Assembly: GCA_945876405.1 (NCBI GenBank)
Contig: CAMCOJ010000030.1
Coordinates: 1-11,752 of the forward strand
Direction of reading: 5' to 3'
Length of the DNA: 11,752 bases
Origin: an uncultured Ruminococcus sp.
GTDB lineage: Bacteria; Bacillota; Clostridia; Oscillospirales; Ruminococcaceae
The position numbers were made by a program, and so were the translations under genes. Under the pieces are notes generated by a model. The model was given only the letters and a program-made list of their open reading frames with translations. It was not told the origin of the DNA and did no database searches. This document shows, in pieces, positions 5,544-11,752 of this stretch; positions within the stretch are counted from its first letter, which is position 1, and the number at the start of each line of letters is the position of its first letter.

Positions 5544-7082
5544 ATGTCACAGATTAATATAAACGGACTTTGCTTTTGCTATGACGGGAGCAGTGATAAT
5601 ATTTTTGAAAATGAATCATTTTCAATTCATACAAACTGGAAAGTCGGATTAATCGGAAGAAACGGTAAAGGAAAAACAACTTTTCTGAAACTGCTTATGG
5701 GTAAATACAGTTTCAGAGGTTCAATTACTGCAAGCACATTGTTTGAATATTTTCCGTATACTCTAAGCGACGAACAGATAAGTAAAACAGCTTCAGAATT
5801 TATTGACGAAATTAAACCAGGATGTGAGGAATGGCGCGTAATATGTGAACTGCAGCTCCTTGATGAAGAGGCGGATATTCTTTACAGACCGTTTAATCTG
5901 CTAAGTCACGGTCAAAGAACCAAAGTACTGCTTGCCGTACTCTTTTCAGGGGAAAATGAATTTCTTCTTATAGATGAACCGACCAACCATCTTGATTCAG
6001 GTGCGAGAGAAAAAATAAGAGAATATCTTTCATCAAAATCAGGCTTCATTCTTGTTTCACATGACAGGGATTTTCTTGATGCCTGTGTTGATCATGTACT
6101 TGTATTTAACAGGGAAAGCATTGATGTTCAAAACGGAAACTTTTCAAGCTGGTGGGAAAATAAACAGCGTGCTGACAGTTTTTCTGTATCTGAAAATGAA
6201 AAACATCAGAAAGAAATAAAAAAACTGAAACAAACTGCCAAAAGGACTTCTGAGTGGGCGGATAAAAATGAAAGTACAAAAATCGGCTATGATCCGATAA
6301 AGGAACATGACAGATGTATCAGTACCAGAGCCTATATAGGAGCAAAAACGAAAAAAATGCAGAGCCGTGTTTCAAGTATAAATAAACGAATCGGAAGAGA
6401 AATAAAAGAAAAAGAGGGCCTGCTAAATGATATTGAGCGTGTTAAGGATCTTAAGCTCGCACCGCTTGAGTATCACAAAAATACACTTGTTTGTTTCAGA
6501 GATTACAGTTTCAGATATGATAATACTGAGGCTGAACTGTTTAGCGGGATAAATTTTTCAGTAACAAAAGGATCAAGGGTATCCTTGTCCGGTGATAACG
6601 GATGCGGTAAGTCAACCATTGTTAAGAGAATTCTTCACGGCCTTGGTTACGGCATGAACGCTGAATTCAGCGAATCAGGAGTATGTGAGATTTCAGCAGG
6701 ACTGAAGGTTTCATATGTAAATCAGGATACATCGGGATTATCAGGAAGTATATACGGACTTTGTGAAGAAACCGGAACGGACCAGACTCTTGTATGTACT
6801 ATTCTCAGACAGCTCGGTTTTGAAAGAGTTCAGTTTGAGAAAGATATGTCTGATTATTCTGAGGGACAGAAGAAGAAAGTTCTTATTGCGGTTAGCCTTG
6901 CAACTTCTGCACATCTTTATATATGGGACGAGCCGCTTAATTACATAGATGTTTTCTCAAGAATGCAGATTGAAAAACTGATACTTGAGTATAAACCTGC
7001 AATGCTCTTCATTGAACACGATATGATGTTCAGAAATAAAATAGCAACAGATATTGTATATATTCCAAAAGCACAGATTTGA
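5544..7082 (+). CDS. Lsa-type ABC-F ribosomal protection protein
   Basis: 512 residues with two ATPase domains and no membrane segments. Domain 1: Walker A GRNGKGKT (38-45), signature LSHGQ (120-124), Walker B LLIDEP (catalytic E145), switch H173. Domain 2: Walker A GDNGCGKS (350-357), signature YSEGQ (438-442), Walker B YIWDEP (E463), switch H492. The charged helical linker between them (about 205-310) is the arm that reaches toward the peptidyl-transferase centre. The start (YDGSSDNIFENESF), the WKVGLIGRN motif and YIWDEPLNYIDVFSRMQIEKL match the Lsa/CplR group, which dislodges lincosamides, pleuromutilins and streptogramin A. Drug range is inferred from the group. GGAGG at 5532-5536 sets the start. 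The gene sits behind an attenuator, as resistance ABC-F genes often do, which favours resistance over a housekeeping role. Confidence 0.92.
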   Translation: MSQININGLCFCYDGSSDNIFENESFSIHTNWKVGLIGRNGKGKTTFLKLLMGKYSFRGSITASTLFEYFPYTLSDEQISKTASEFIDEIKPGCEEWRVICELQLLDEEADILYRPFNLLSHGQRTKVLLAVLFSGENEFLLIDEPTNHLDSGAREKIREYLSSKSGFILVSHDRDFLDACVDHVLVFNRESIDVQNGNFSSWWENKQRADSFSVSENEKHQKEIKKLKQTAKRTSEWADKNESTKIGYDPIKEHDRCISTRAYIGAKTKKMQSRVSSINKRIGREIKEKEGLLNDIERVKDLKLAPLEYHKNTLVCFRDYSFRYDNTEAELFSGINFSVTKGSRVSLSGDNGCGKSTIVKRILHGLGYGMNAEFSESGVCEISAGLKVSYVNQDTSGLSGSIYGLCEETGTDQTLVCTILRQLGFERVQFEKDMSDYSEGQKKKVLIAVSLATSAHLYIWDEPLNYIDVFSRMQIEKLILEYKPAMLFIEHDMMFRNKIATDIVYIPKAQI

Positions 7083-7167
7083 GCGGGATAAGTACAGTGT
7101 GCTGTGCTGGGTCGGAAAGGTATTCAGAAATTAAAGAAAACACTGAATTGAAGGAGATAAACATACA

Positions 7168-7710
7168 ATGGAATTTAAAACAGAAAGACTGATTATTCGT
7201 CCATGGAAAGAATCGGACGCAGCAAGTTTATATGAATATGCAAAAGATCCGGCTGTAGGACCGATTGCCGGATGGCCGGTACATACAAGTGTTGATAATA
7301 GTTTAGAGATAATAAAGTCTGTGTTATCGGCTGATGAGACATATGCTGTATGCCTTAAGGAAGATAATATAGCGATCGGTAGTATCGGACTGATTCCACC
7401 TGCTCAGTCTCAAACTGCCGCAAGTGACAGTGAGATTGAAATAGGCTATTGGATCGGAGTTCCTTTCTGGGGGAATGGTTATATTCCTGAAGCGGTAAAG
7501 GCTCTTCAAAAACACGCTTTTGAAGATTTGGGATGCACTGCGATGTGGTGTGGATACTATGATGGAAACGAGAAATCCAGACGCTGTCAGGAGAAGTGTG
7601 GTTTCAGATACCATCATACAGAAGAAAACAAGCCATGCACCTTGATGGGAGATATAAGGACGGAGCATTTTACTTATATTACTAAGGAGGAATGGATTGA
7701 TTATGAGTAA
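7168..7710 (+). CDS. GNAT-family N-acetyltransferase (RimJ-like)
   Basis: 180 residues. The start (FKTERLIIRPWKESDAASLY) is typical of the Acetyltransf_3 / RimJ-RimL branch. Central strands carry AIGSIGL and EIEIGYWIGVPFWGNGYIPE, where the acetyl-CoA pyrophosphate loop lies, followed by the helix EAVKALQKHAFEDLG and the late motif NEKSRRCQEKCGF. These enzymes move an acetyl group from acetyl-CoA to an amine on a protein or small molecule; the substrate here is not evident. AAGGAG (7151-7156) precedes the ATG by 11 bases. It begins 85 bases after the ABC-F gene on the same strand with no terminator seen between, so co-transcription is possible. Its first 30-odd bases have a copy at 1892-1921. 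Confidence 0.9.
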   Translation: MEFKTERLIIRPWKESDAASLYEYAKDPAVGPIAGWPVHTSVDNSLEIIKSVLSADETYAVCLKEDNIAIGSIGLIPPAQSQTAASDSEIEIGYWIGVPFWGNGYIPEAVKALQKHAFEDLGCTAMWCGYYDGNEKSRRCQEKCGFRYHHTEENKPCTLMGDIRTEHFTYITKEEWIDYE

Positions 7711-7842
7711 ATACGAACCGATTCTTTTAAAGGAAGTCTTACATCCTCTGAAGCGAAAAATGCAGAGCATGTTTTCCGTATGATAAAAGCTGTGGAAGAT
7801 TATACTCAAGAGAAAAATAAGAAAAGGGGAATTTTATTATGA
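7703..7842 (+). pseudogene. Small ORF split by an apparent frameshift
   Basis: An ATG at 7703, overlapping the acetyltransferase stop and preceded by AAGGAGG (7684-7690), starts MSKYEPI and stops after 26 codons. A second frame then reads FKGSLTSSEAKNAEHVFRMI and on through KAVEDYTQEKNKKRGILL, ending at 7840-7842 with an ATGA overlap onto the hemerythrin start. Both ends look like real gene boundaries, so one gene of about 45 codons with a one-base indel near 7722-7731 is the simplest reading. The product is unknown. A sequencing error at the T/A run is possible. Confidence 0.45.
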
Positions 7843-8261
7843 AAGAGATTGAATGGAAAAAGGATTATTGTACAGGATATGAAATAATTGACAGTGCGCA
7901 TGAAAACCTGTTCTCGATAATGAGAAGGATTCTCAAAATATGCGATGATTCCAATTTTAAAAAGAACGAGTTCGTTTGCAGAGAAAGTATAAAATACCTT
8001 AGAAACTATGCTGAAAAACATTTTTCAGAGGAGGAAGGTATTATGAGGAAAATTGGTTATTCAAAGTATGAATATCACAAGGAACTTCATGATGAGTTCA
8101 AAAACAAAACTGTTGATGAATTTGAAAGAAAATTAATAAACACTGATTATTCAAAAGAAGTGACAGTTGAATATATAGAATTTTTCTATGACTGGCTGAC
8201 GAATCATATTCTTGTAGAGGACAGGCAGATAACATCCTGGATAAACAAAAAAGAACTATGA
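7839..8261 (+). CDS. Bacteriohemerythrin
   Basis: 140 residues, a single four-helix hemerythrin domain. All seven di-iron ligands are visible: H21 (DSAHENLF), H61 and E65 (EKHFSEEEG), H80 and H84 (YHKELHDEF), H123 and D128 (NHILVED). These proteins bind oxygen reversibly at a non-haem di-iron site in the cytoplasm and in anaerobes are thought to buffer or sense oxygen or store iron. AAAGGGGA (7823-7830) lies eight bases before the ATG. The start overlaps the stop of the small broken ORF upstream by four bases. No sensory or signalling domain is fused to it. Confidence 0.95.
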   Translation: MKEIEWKKDYCTGYEIIDSAHENLFSIMRRILKICDDSNFKKNEFVCRESIKYLRNYAEKHFSEEEGIMRKIGYSKYEYHKELHDEFKNKTVDEFERKLINTDYSKEVTVEYIEFFYDWLTNHILVEDRQITSWINKKEL

Positions 8262-8297
8262 TTAAAATCTGCAATTCATACCTCTGAATGCACCTGA

Positions 8298-8903
8298 ATT
8301 GTATTTGACTTTTTCAGGAATATATCTGAAACCACCAACCATTTTAGGTGCCTTGATTATATCCTTGATACGATTCAGGAGCCAATTACCGAAGAATACA
8401 TCAAGCATCTGCATCATCTCCTGAAAAACGGGCTGCATGTTGATGATGAGGAAGATGATGTTGTAATTGGCGATTATAAGAAATATCCTAATGAGGTTGG
8501 TCAGATTCAGGCAGTTCATCCCAAGGAAGTCCCTTCTCACATGGCAGAACTGGTTCATGATTTTGCTGAAAGACCATTTATCGACCTTTATGATGTAGCC
8601 GAATTTCATGCAAGGTTCGAAAAGATACATCCGTTTTATGACGGTAACGGACTGGTTGGAAGATTACTTGCATTGAAAATGTGCCTTGCAAACGACATTG
8701 TTCCTTTTTTTATCAATGATGACAGTAAGATGTTCTATTATAAGGGCCTGAAAGAATGGCAGACTGATGGAAAAAAGGAAAGAATGCTTGATGTCTTTTT
8801 ATCCATGCAGGACGATATGAAATGCATACTCGACTATTTTGAAATCGAATATGATAAATCGGAAACACGAGCAAGAGATTTGATACAGAGACATAACGCA
8901 TAA
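8298..8903 (+). pseudogene. Fic-domain protein, 5'-truncated and active-site altered
   Basis: The frame opens after a TGA at 8295-8297 and runs 201 codons to 8901-8903. Homology to Fic proteins begins at once (FFRNISETTNHFRCLDYILD, then EEYIKHLHHLLKNG), well upstream of the first in-frame ATG (8541), and no other start codon is present, so the N-terminus, including any inhibitory helix, is gone. The catalytic motif reads HPFYDGNGLVGR; the family has HPFx(D/E)GNGRxxR, so the first arginine is leucine (CTG at 8652-8654, one base from CGG). That arginine holds the nucleotide phosphates. Fic enzymes attach AMP or similar groups to proteins. With a lost start and a damaged motif this is most likely a decaying gene; translation from 8541 would give a 120-residue inactive piece. 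Confidence 0.85.
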
Positions 8904-9001
8904 GGGAAAACTATTATTACATTATTCTTGAAATTTTGACTTGTAAAAACAAAAACAGTGATTACAAATATAAGAAAAATCATTTTAAAGGAGAAATAAT
9001 T

Positions 9002-9379
9002 ATGTCAGGAAATTCAAAAGAAACATTATTTTTATGTTATCCGAAATGCACAACATGCCAGAAAGCAAAAAAGTGGCTTGATGAACACAATGTAAGCTAC
9101 ACAGAACGCCACATTGCAGAACAGAATCCTTCTTATGAAGAACTGGAAAAATGGTATAAAAAGAGCGGCCTTCCGCTTAAGAAATTCTTCAACACATGTG
9201 GAATGCTCTACAAGGAAATGAAGCTCAAGGACAAACTTCCGGAAATGAGCGAAGAAGAGCAGCTTAAGCTTTTAGCGACAAACGGCATGCTTGTAAAGCG
9301 TCCGATTATTGTAAATGAAGAAACTGTCCTTGTTGGCTTCAAAGAATCAGAATGGTCTGAGAAAGAGAGTGCGTTATAA
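9002..9379 (+). CDS. ArsC/Spx-family thioredoxin-fold protein
   Basis: 125 residues from the ATG at 9002, with AAAGGAGA (8987-8994) seven bases upstream; an in-frame ATG at 8936 lacks a ribosome binding site and adds a lysine/asparagine-rich tail foreign to the family. The N-terminus has LCYPKCTTCQKAKKWLDEHN, with the CxxC redox pair C16/C19 plus C12. The body has the ArsC-family pattern, with KKFFNTCGMLYKEMKL and the late MLVKRPIIVNE containing the conserved Arg-Pro. The family includes arsenate reductases, Spx and MgsR regulators. The CxxC and the isolation from arsenic genes suggest a redox role of the YffB/Spx kind rather than arsenic detoxification; the exact activity is not clear. The stop overlaps the next start (TAATG). 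Confidence 0.9.
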   Translation: MSGNSKETLFLCYPKCTTCQKAKKWLDEHNVSYTERHIAEQNPSYEELEKWYKKSGLPLKKFFNTCGMLYKEMKLKDKLPEMSEEEQLKLLATNGMLVKRPIIVNEETVLVGFKESEWSEKESAL

Positions 9380-10527
9380 TGCAAGATTGTCCAGTATCAA
9401 AAAAATGTTCCGGCTGTCAGCTGCAGAACATGAGTTATGAAAAGCAGCTTGAATTCAAGCAGAATCTTGCAGAAAATCACCTTTCCCGATTTGGTCACGT
9501 AGATCCGATTATTGGAATGTACTATCCTTATCATTACAGAAACAAGGTTCAGTCATATTTTATTCAGGCAAGAGGCGGGAAGATAGTTTCCGGTATTTAT
9601 CAGTCAAAAACCAAAGGAATAGCAGCAGTTGACTCCTGTCTTATTGAAGATAAAAAATCTGACGAAATCATCGTTACAATACGTGAACTTATGAAGAAGC
9701 TTAAACTCACTGCGTACGACCGGACAAATGATGCCGGATTTCTCCGCCATGTACTGGTAAGAAGAGCATTTAAAACGGGACAGATAATGGTTGTTCTTGC
9801 AGCCTCAACGCCTTTATTTCCAAACAAAAATGTATTTTTAAAAGAACTGCTTAAGGCTCATCCGGAGATTACCACTGTTATTCACAACATTGCTGACGAC
9901 AAAACAGAAACGCTTGTTCTCGGTGAACGTGAGATTGTCCTCTACGGAAACGGATACATAGAAGACGTTCTCTGTGGCTGCCGTTTCAGAATTTCATCAA
10001 AGTCATTTTACCAGATAAATCCTCAGCAGACAGAGGTGCTCTACAAAAAAGTAATGCAGTTCGCCGGACTTACAGGCAGGGAAACAGTGGTTGACGCATA
10101 CTGTGGTATCGGAACAATCGGACTTGTTGCCGCAAAAAATGCGAAAAACGTTATTTCCGTTGAACTCAACAAGCAGGCGGTAAAGGACGCAATTCAGAAC
10201 GCAAAGCTTAACAACGCAAAGAACGTCCGCTTCTACAATGACGATGCAACAGAATTTATGAAAAATATGGCTGCAGAAAAAATGAAGGCAGATGTTCTTT
10301 TTATGGATCCGCCAAGAGCCGGCTCAACGAAAGAATTTATAGAAGCCGCAGTACAGCTCGCTCCGTCAAGGATTGTATATGTTTCATGCAATCCGGAGAC
10401 GCAGGAGAAGGATCTGATGAGATTTACGAGGAACGGATATAAGGTTGAGAAGATTCAGCCGGTGGATATGTTTCCGTTTACGAGGCATGTTGAGACCGTG
10501 GTGTTGATGTCAAGAAAAGATAAATAA
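9379..10527 (+). CDS. rlmD: 23S rRNA (uracil-C5)-methyltransferase, RlmD/RlmCD type
   Basis: 382 residues. It starts with an iron-sulfur cluster motif (C4, C10, C13 in CPVSKKCSGCQ, with C87 in DSCLIED as the fourth ligand). The SAM-binding fold has DAYCGIGTIG (239-248) and DPPRAG (310-315). The catalytic cysteine is C337 in SCNP, with the late HVETVVLM motif supplying the general base E372. The family makes 5-methyluridine; Gram-positive members modify U1939 and sometimes also U747 of 23S rRNA, which cannot be told apart by eye. There is no N-terminal TRAM domain, so it is the short form. It starts on the last base of the upstream stop codon and the pair ends at a strong terminator, giving a two-gene operon. 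Confidence 0.93.
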   Translation: MQDCPVSKKCSGCQLQNMSYEKQLEFKQNLAENHLSRFGHVDPIIGMYYPYHYRNKVQSYFIQARGGKIVSGIYQSKTKGIAAVDSCLIEDKKSDEIIVTIRELMKKLKLTAYDRTNDAGFLRHVLVRRAFKTGQIMVVLAASTPLFPNKNVFLKELLKAHPEITTVIHNIADDKTETLVLGEREIVLYGNGYIEDVLCGCRFRISSKSFYQINPQQTEVLYKKVMQFAGLTGRETVVDAYCGIGTIGLVAAKNAKNVISVELNKQAVKDAIQNAKLNNAKNVRFYNDDATEFMKNMAAEKMKADVLFMDPPRAGSTKEFIEAAVQLAPSRIVYVSCNPETQEKDLMRFTRNGYKVEKIQPVDMFPFTRHVETVVLMSRKDK

Positions 10528-10548
10528 GTGCCAGAAAGTGGCGTATTT

Positions 10549-10608
10549 CCGGGCTTTTTCGGAAGTTGGGATGTAAAGCCTAACCTCTGAAAAAGCTCGG
10601 TTTTATTA
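10549..10608 (+). terminator. Rho-independent terminator of the rlmD operon
   Basis: CCGGGCTTTTTC (10549-10560) pairs over 12 bases, with one G-U, with GAAAAAGCTCGG (10589-10600). GTTGGG (10565-10570) pairs inside with CCTAAC (10579-10584). TTTTATTA follows. A small GCCA/TGGC hairpin (10530-10542) lies just before it. Confidence 0.85.
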
Positions 10609-10654
10609 TATGGAAACATATCTACTACGAAAATATGTGTCAGGTTGTAACCTC

Positions 10655-10866
10655 GGATTAGATAACGCAAATTGAGTATGTGGATTAGATGTCAGAGATT
10701 ATGAAGTGATTTTTGAAAGAGGAAAAAAGTTGACAACAAATCCGGCAACTCGATACAAAGGGCATTTTCGGGGAGTGGATTAGATGTTATGGAAGGAATG
10801 GTTTTTATGGATAAAAATTATTTGTATCAAGTGGATATACGTGAATGGATAGAAGATGGATTAGAT
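10655..10866 (+). repeat. Four dispersed copies of GGATTAGAT
   Basis: Identical nine-base copies at 10655-10663, 10682-10690, 10777-10785 and 10858-10866. The second and third extend to TGGATTAGATGT (10681-10692 and 10776-10787). Three are in the spacer before the last gene and the fourth is inside its coding region. Their role is unknown. Confidence 0.6.
10730..10759 (+). promoter_or_regulatory. Candidate promoter of the last gene
   Basis: A perfect TTGACA at 10730-10735 followed, 18 bases later, by TACAAA at 10754-10759 (weak -10). It lies between the rlmD terminator and the start codon at 10807. A perfect inverted repeat AGGTT-GT-AACCT (10642-10653) lies about 80 bases upstream. Confidence 0.45.
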
Positions 10867-11752
10867 GCTGAAATTATGGTTCCAGTTTCGGGAAACAGAG
10901 TTGATAAAAAATATGATGTGTATATTCAAAGTTTTTTGCTCCCGATTGATGCTGTTGAAGCAGATATGGAGAACGACACGTATAATGCTCATTCAATGGA
11001 GCCGGGAATAACAGTATATGGTTCGTGGGAAAATGATGAAAAAGTGTATCATCGCTGGGGAAATGGTGATGGTTTTGAACCTCTTATCATTAGAAGAAAT
11101 TTCAATGGGGTAGCAGCAGATTCGATTGAAGTTGCAGAAGAATTTAGACTGTTGTTTAATCTATATTTTAATTCACAAAAAAATGAATATGTTGACGTTT
11201 CTGATGGTGAAGGACTTACTGTTGTTAAAATGAATGATAATGGATACATTACTATACATAAAAGATATTTAAAGACATATTTAGCTGTAAAAGAAAAAGC
11301 ATTGATTATTCATATTGACAGCAGATGTGTAGCTCTTGATGCAACAAAAAAAGTTGCAGAGGATGGATTAGTGTACAGAAATGATGAGAATTCAATATTT
11401 TATACACTGAACATTGGAAATACATCTACTGGAACCAAAAGAGAAAATTATTCATACATTTTTGGTAAAAATGTAATTTGGGGTTGTAGTTTATGTGATA
11501 GTAATATATGGCCATACAATGAAGAAAAAACCTATGTTGATTTCATTATTGGAATAGATGAAAATGGAAAAGAAATACGTCATACTTGTAATCCAAGCTG
11601 CTTGAGTAACTATTACGGTGCTAATCCAACAGCCCCTCATTATCTAACACCAGTTTATTTCGATACTGCAGTTTTAAATAAGTATTATTCTAAGCCAGAG
11701 ATTTATAAAATTGAGGATGGCATTATACGATGTGGCGTACTGTGGGCTATAT
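10807..11752 (+). CDS. Large uncharacterised protein, 3' end outside window
   Basis: The frame is open from 10807 to the window end, 315 codons with no stop. GGAAGGA (10791-10797) is nine bases before the ATG at 10807; ATGs at 10798 and 10789 are in frame but badly spaced. There is no signal peptide or membrane segment. The protein is acidic and rich in aromatic residues. Its N-terminal part (WIEDGLDAEIMVPVSG, then DVYIQSFLLPID) and the stretch RWGNGDGFEPLIIRRNF, followed by EVAEEFRLLFNLYF, look like a conserved globular domain. Further on are paired cysteines: WGCSLC (C227, C230) and HTCNPSC (C261, C265), which could bind zinc. I do not recognise a named family and infer no function. It has its own promoter and codon use more AT-rich than rlmD before it, hinting at a separate origin. 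Confidence 0.8.
   Translation, partial: MDKNYLYQVDIREWIEDGLDAEIMVPVSGNRVDKKYDVYIQSFLLPIDAVEADMENDTYNAHSMEPGITVYGSWENDEKVYHRWGNGDGFEPLIIRRNFNGVAADSIEVAEEFRLLFNLYFNSQKNEYVDVSDGEGLTVVKMNDNGYITIHKRYLKTYLAVKEKALIIHIDSRCVALDATKKVAEDGLVYRNDENSIFYTLNIGNTSTGTKRENYSYIFGKNVIWGCSLCDSNIWPYNEEKTYVDFIIGIDENGKEIRHTCNPSCLSNYYGANPTAPHYLTPVYFDTAVLNKYYSKPEIYKIEDGIIRCGVLWAI

Noticed and set aside
8262..8630. A 122-codon minus-strand ORF
   Set aside because: It is antisense to the Fic reading frame, which shows clear family motifs; the minus-strand product has no recognisable feature.
8936..9001. N-terminal extension of the ArsC/Spx-like protein from the ATG at 8936
   Set aside because: No ribosome binding site before 8936, whereas AAAGGAGA is correctly placed before 9002; the extra residues are low-complexity lysine/asparagine.
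10455..10670. A 71-codon minus-strand ORF over the rlmD end
   Set aside because: Antisense to the end of rlmD and its terminator, no ribosome binding site, no family features.
1..11752. CRISPR array, tRNA or rRNA genes, insertion sequences
   Set aside because: No regularly spaced repeats of CRISPR size, no CCA-ended cloverleaf, no rRNA-like stretch, and no transposase or terminal inverted repeats were seen by eye on either strand.

Overview
The window looks like a draft Illumina assembly of a low-to-moderate-GC anaerobic Firmicute, most likely a gut or rumen Clostridium such as a Ruminococcus relative. This rests on a YesM/YesN-type two-component pair, an Lsa-type ABC-F gene, a Y-family polymerase followed by a YolD-like gene, a stand-alone bacteriohemerythrin, strong AGGAGG-type ribosome binding sites and AT-rich spacers. 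This is inference from gene content; there is no rRNA marker. The first 45 bases are not genomic: they read as an Illumina Nextera i7 index plus transposase adapter, so the true contig starts near base 46.

Layout. 46-1613: the 3' part of a YesM-like sensor histidine kinase and its AraC-type response regulator. 1614-2013: a non-coding stretch with a candidate small transcript (promoter, tandem repeat, strong terminator), a short remnant of an acetyltransferase gene and a clean sigma-A promoter. 2014-3896: a two-gene translesion-synthesis operon, Y-family polymerase plus YolD-like partner, overlapping by one base. 3953-4177: a start-less histidine kinase C-terminal fragment, convergent with an uncharacterised minus-strand gene (4174-5118) that has its own promoter. 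5119-5543: a divergent control region. Its plus-strand side carries a promoter, a palindrome, a three-codon leader peptide and a terminator/antiterminator pair, and leads into an Lsa-like antibiotic-resistance ABC-F gene (5544-7082). 7168-8261: a GNAT acetyltransferase, a small broken ORF and a bacteriohemerythrin. 8298-8903: a 5'-truncated Fic gene with a damaged active-site motif. 9002-10527: an ArsC/Spx-like protein and an RlmD-type 23S rRNA methyltransferase, overlapping by one base and ending in a strong terminator. 10807-end: the first 315 codons of a large gene I cannot name, which runs off the window.

The best signal is the ABC-F leader. A short translated ORF and three mutually exclusive pairing strands end in an intrinsic terminator just before the gene, which is what drug-sensing, ribosome-mediated attenuation looks like. 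The rest reads as an accessory region with gene turnover: four remnants (GNAT, histidine kinase, small ORF, Fic) lie between intact housekeeping and stress genes. I found no tRNA, rRNA, CRISPR array, insertion sequence or phage module.
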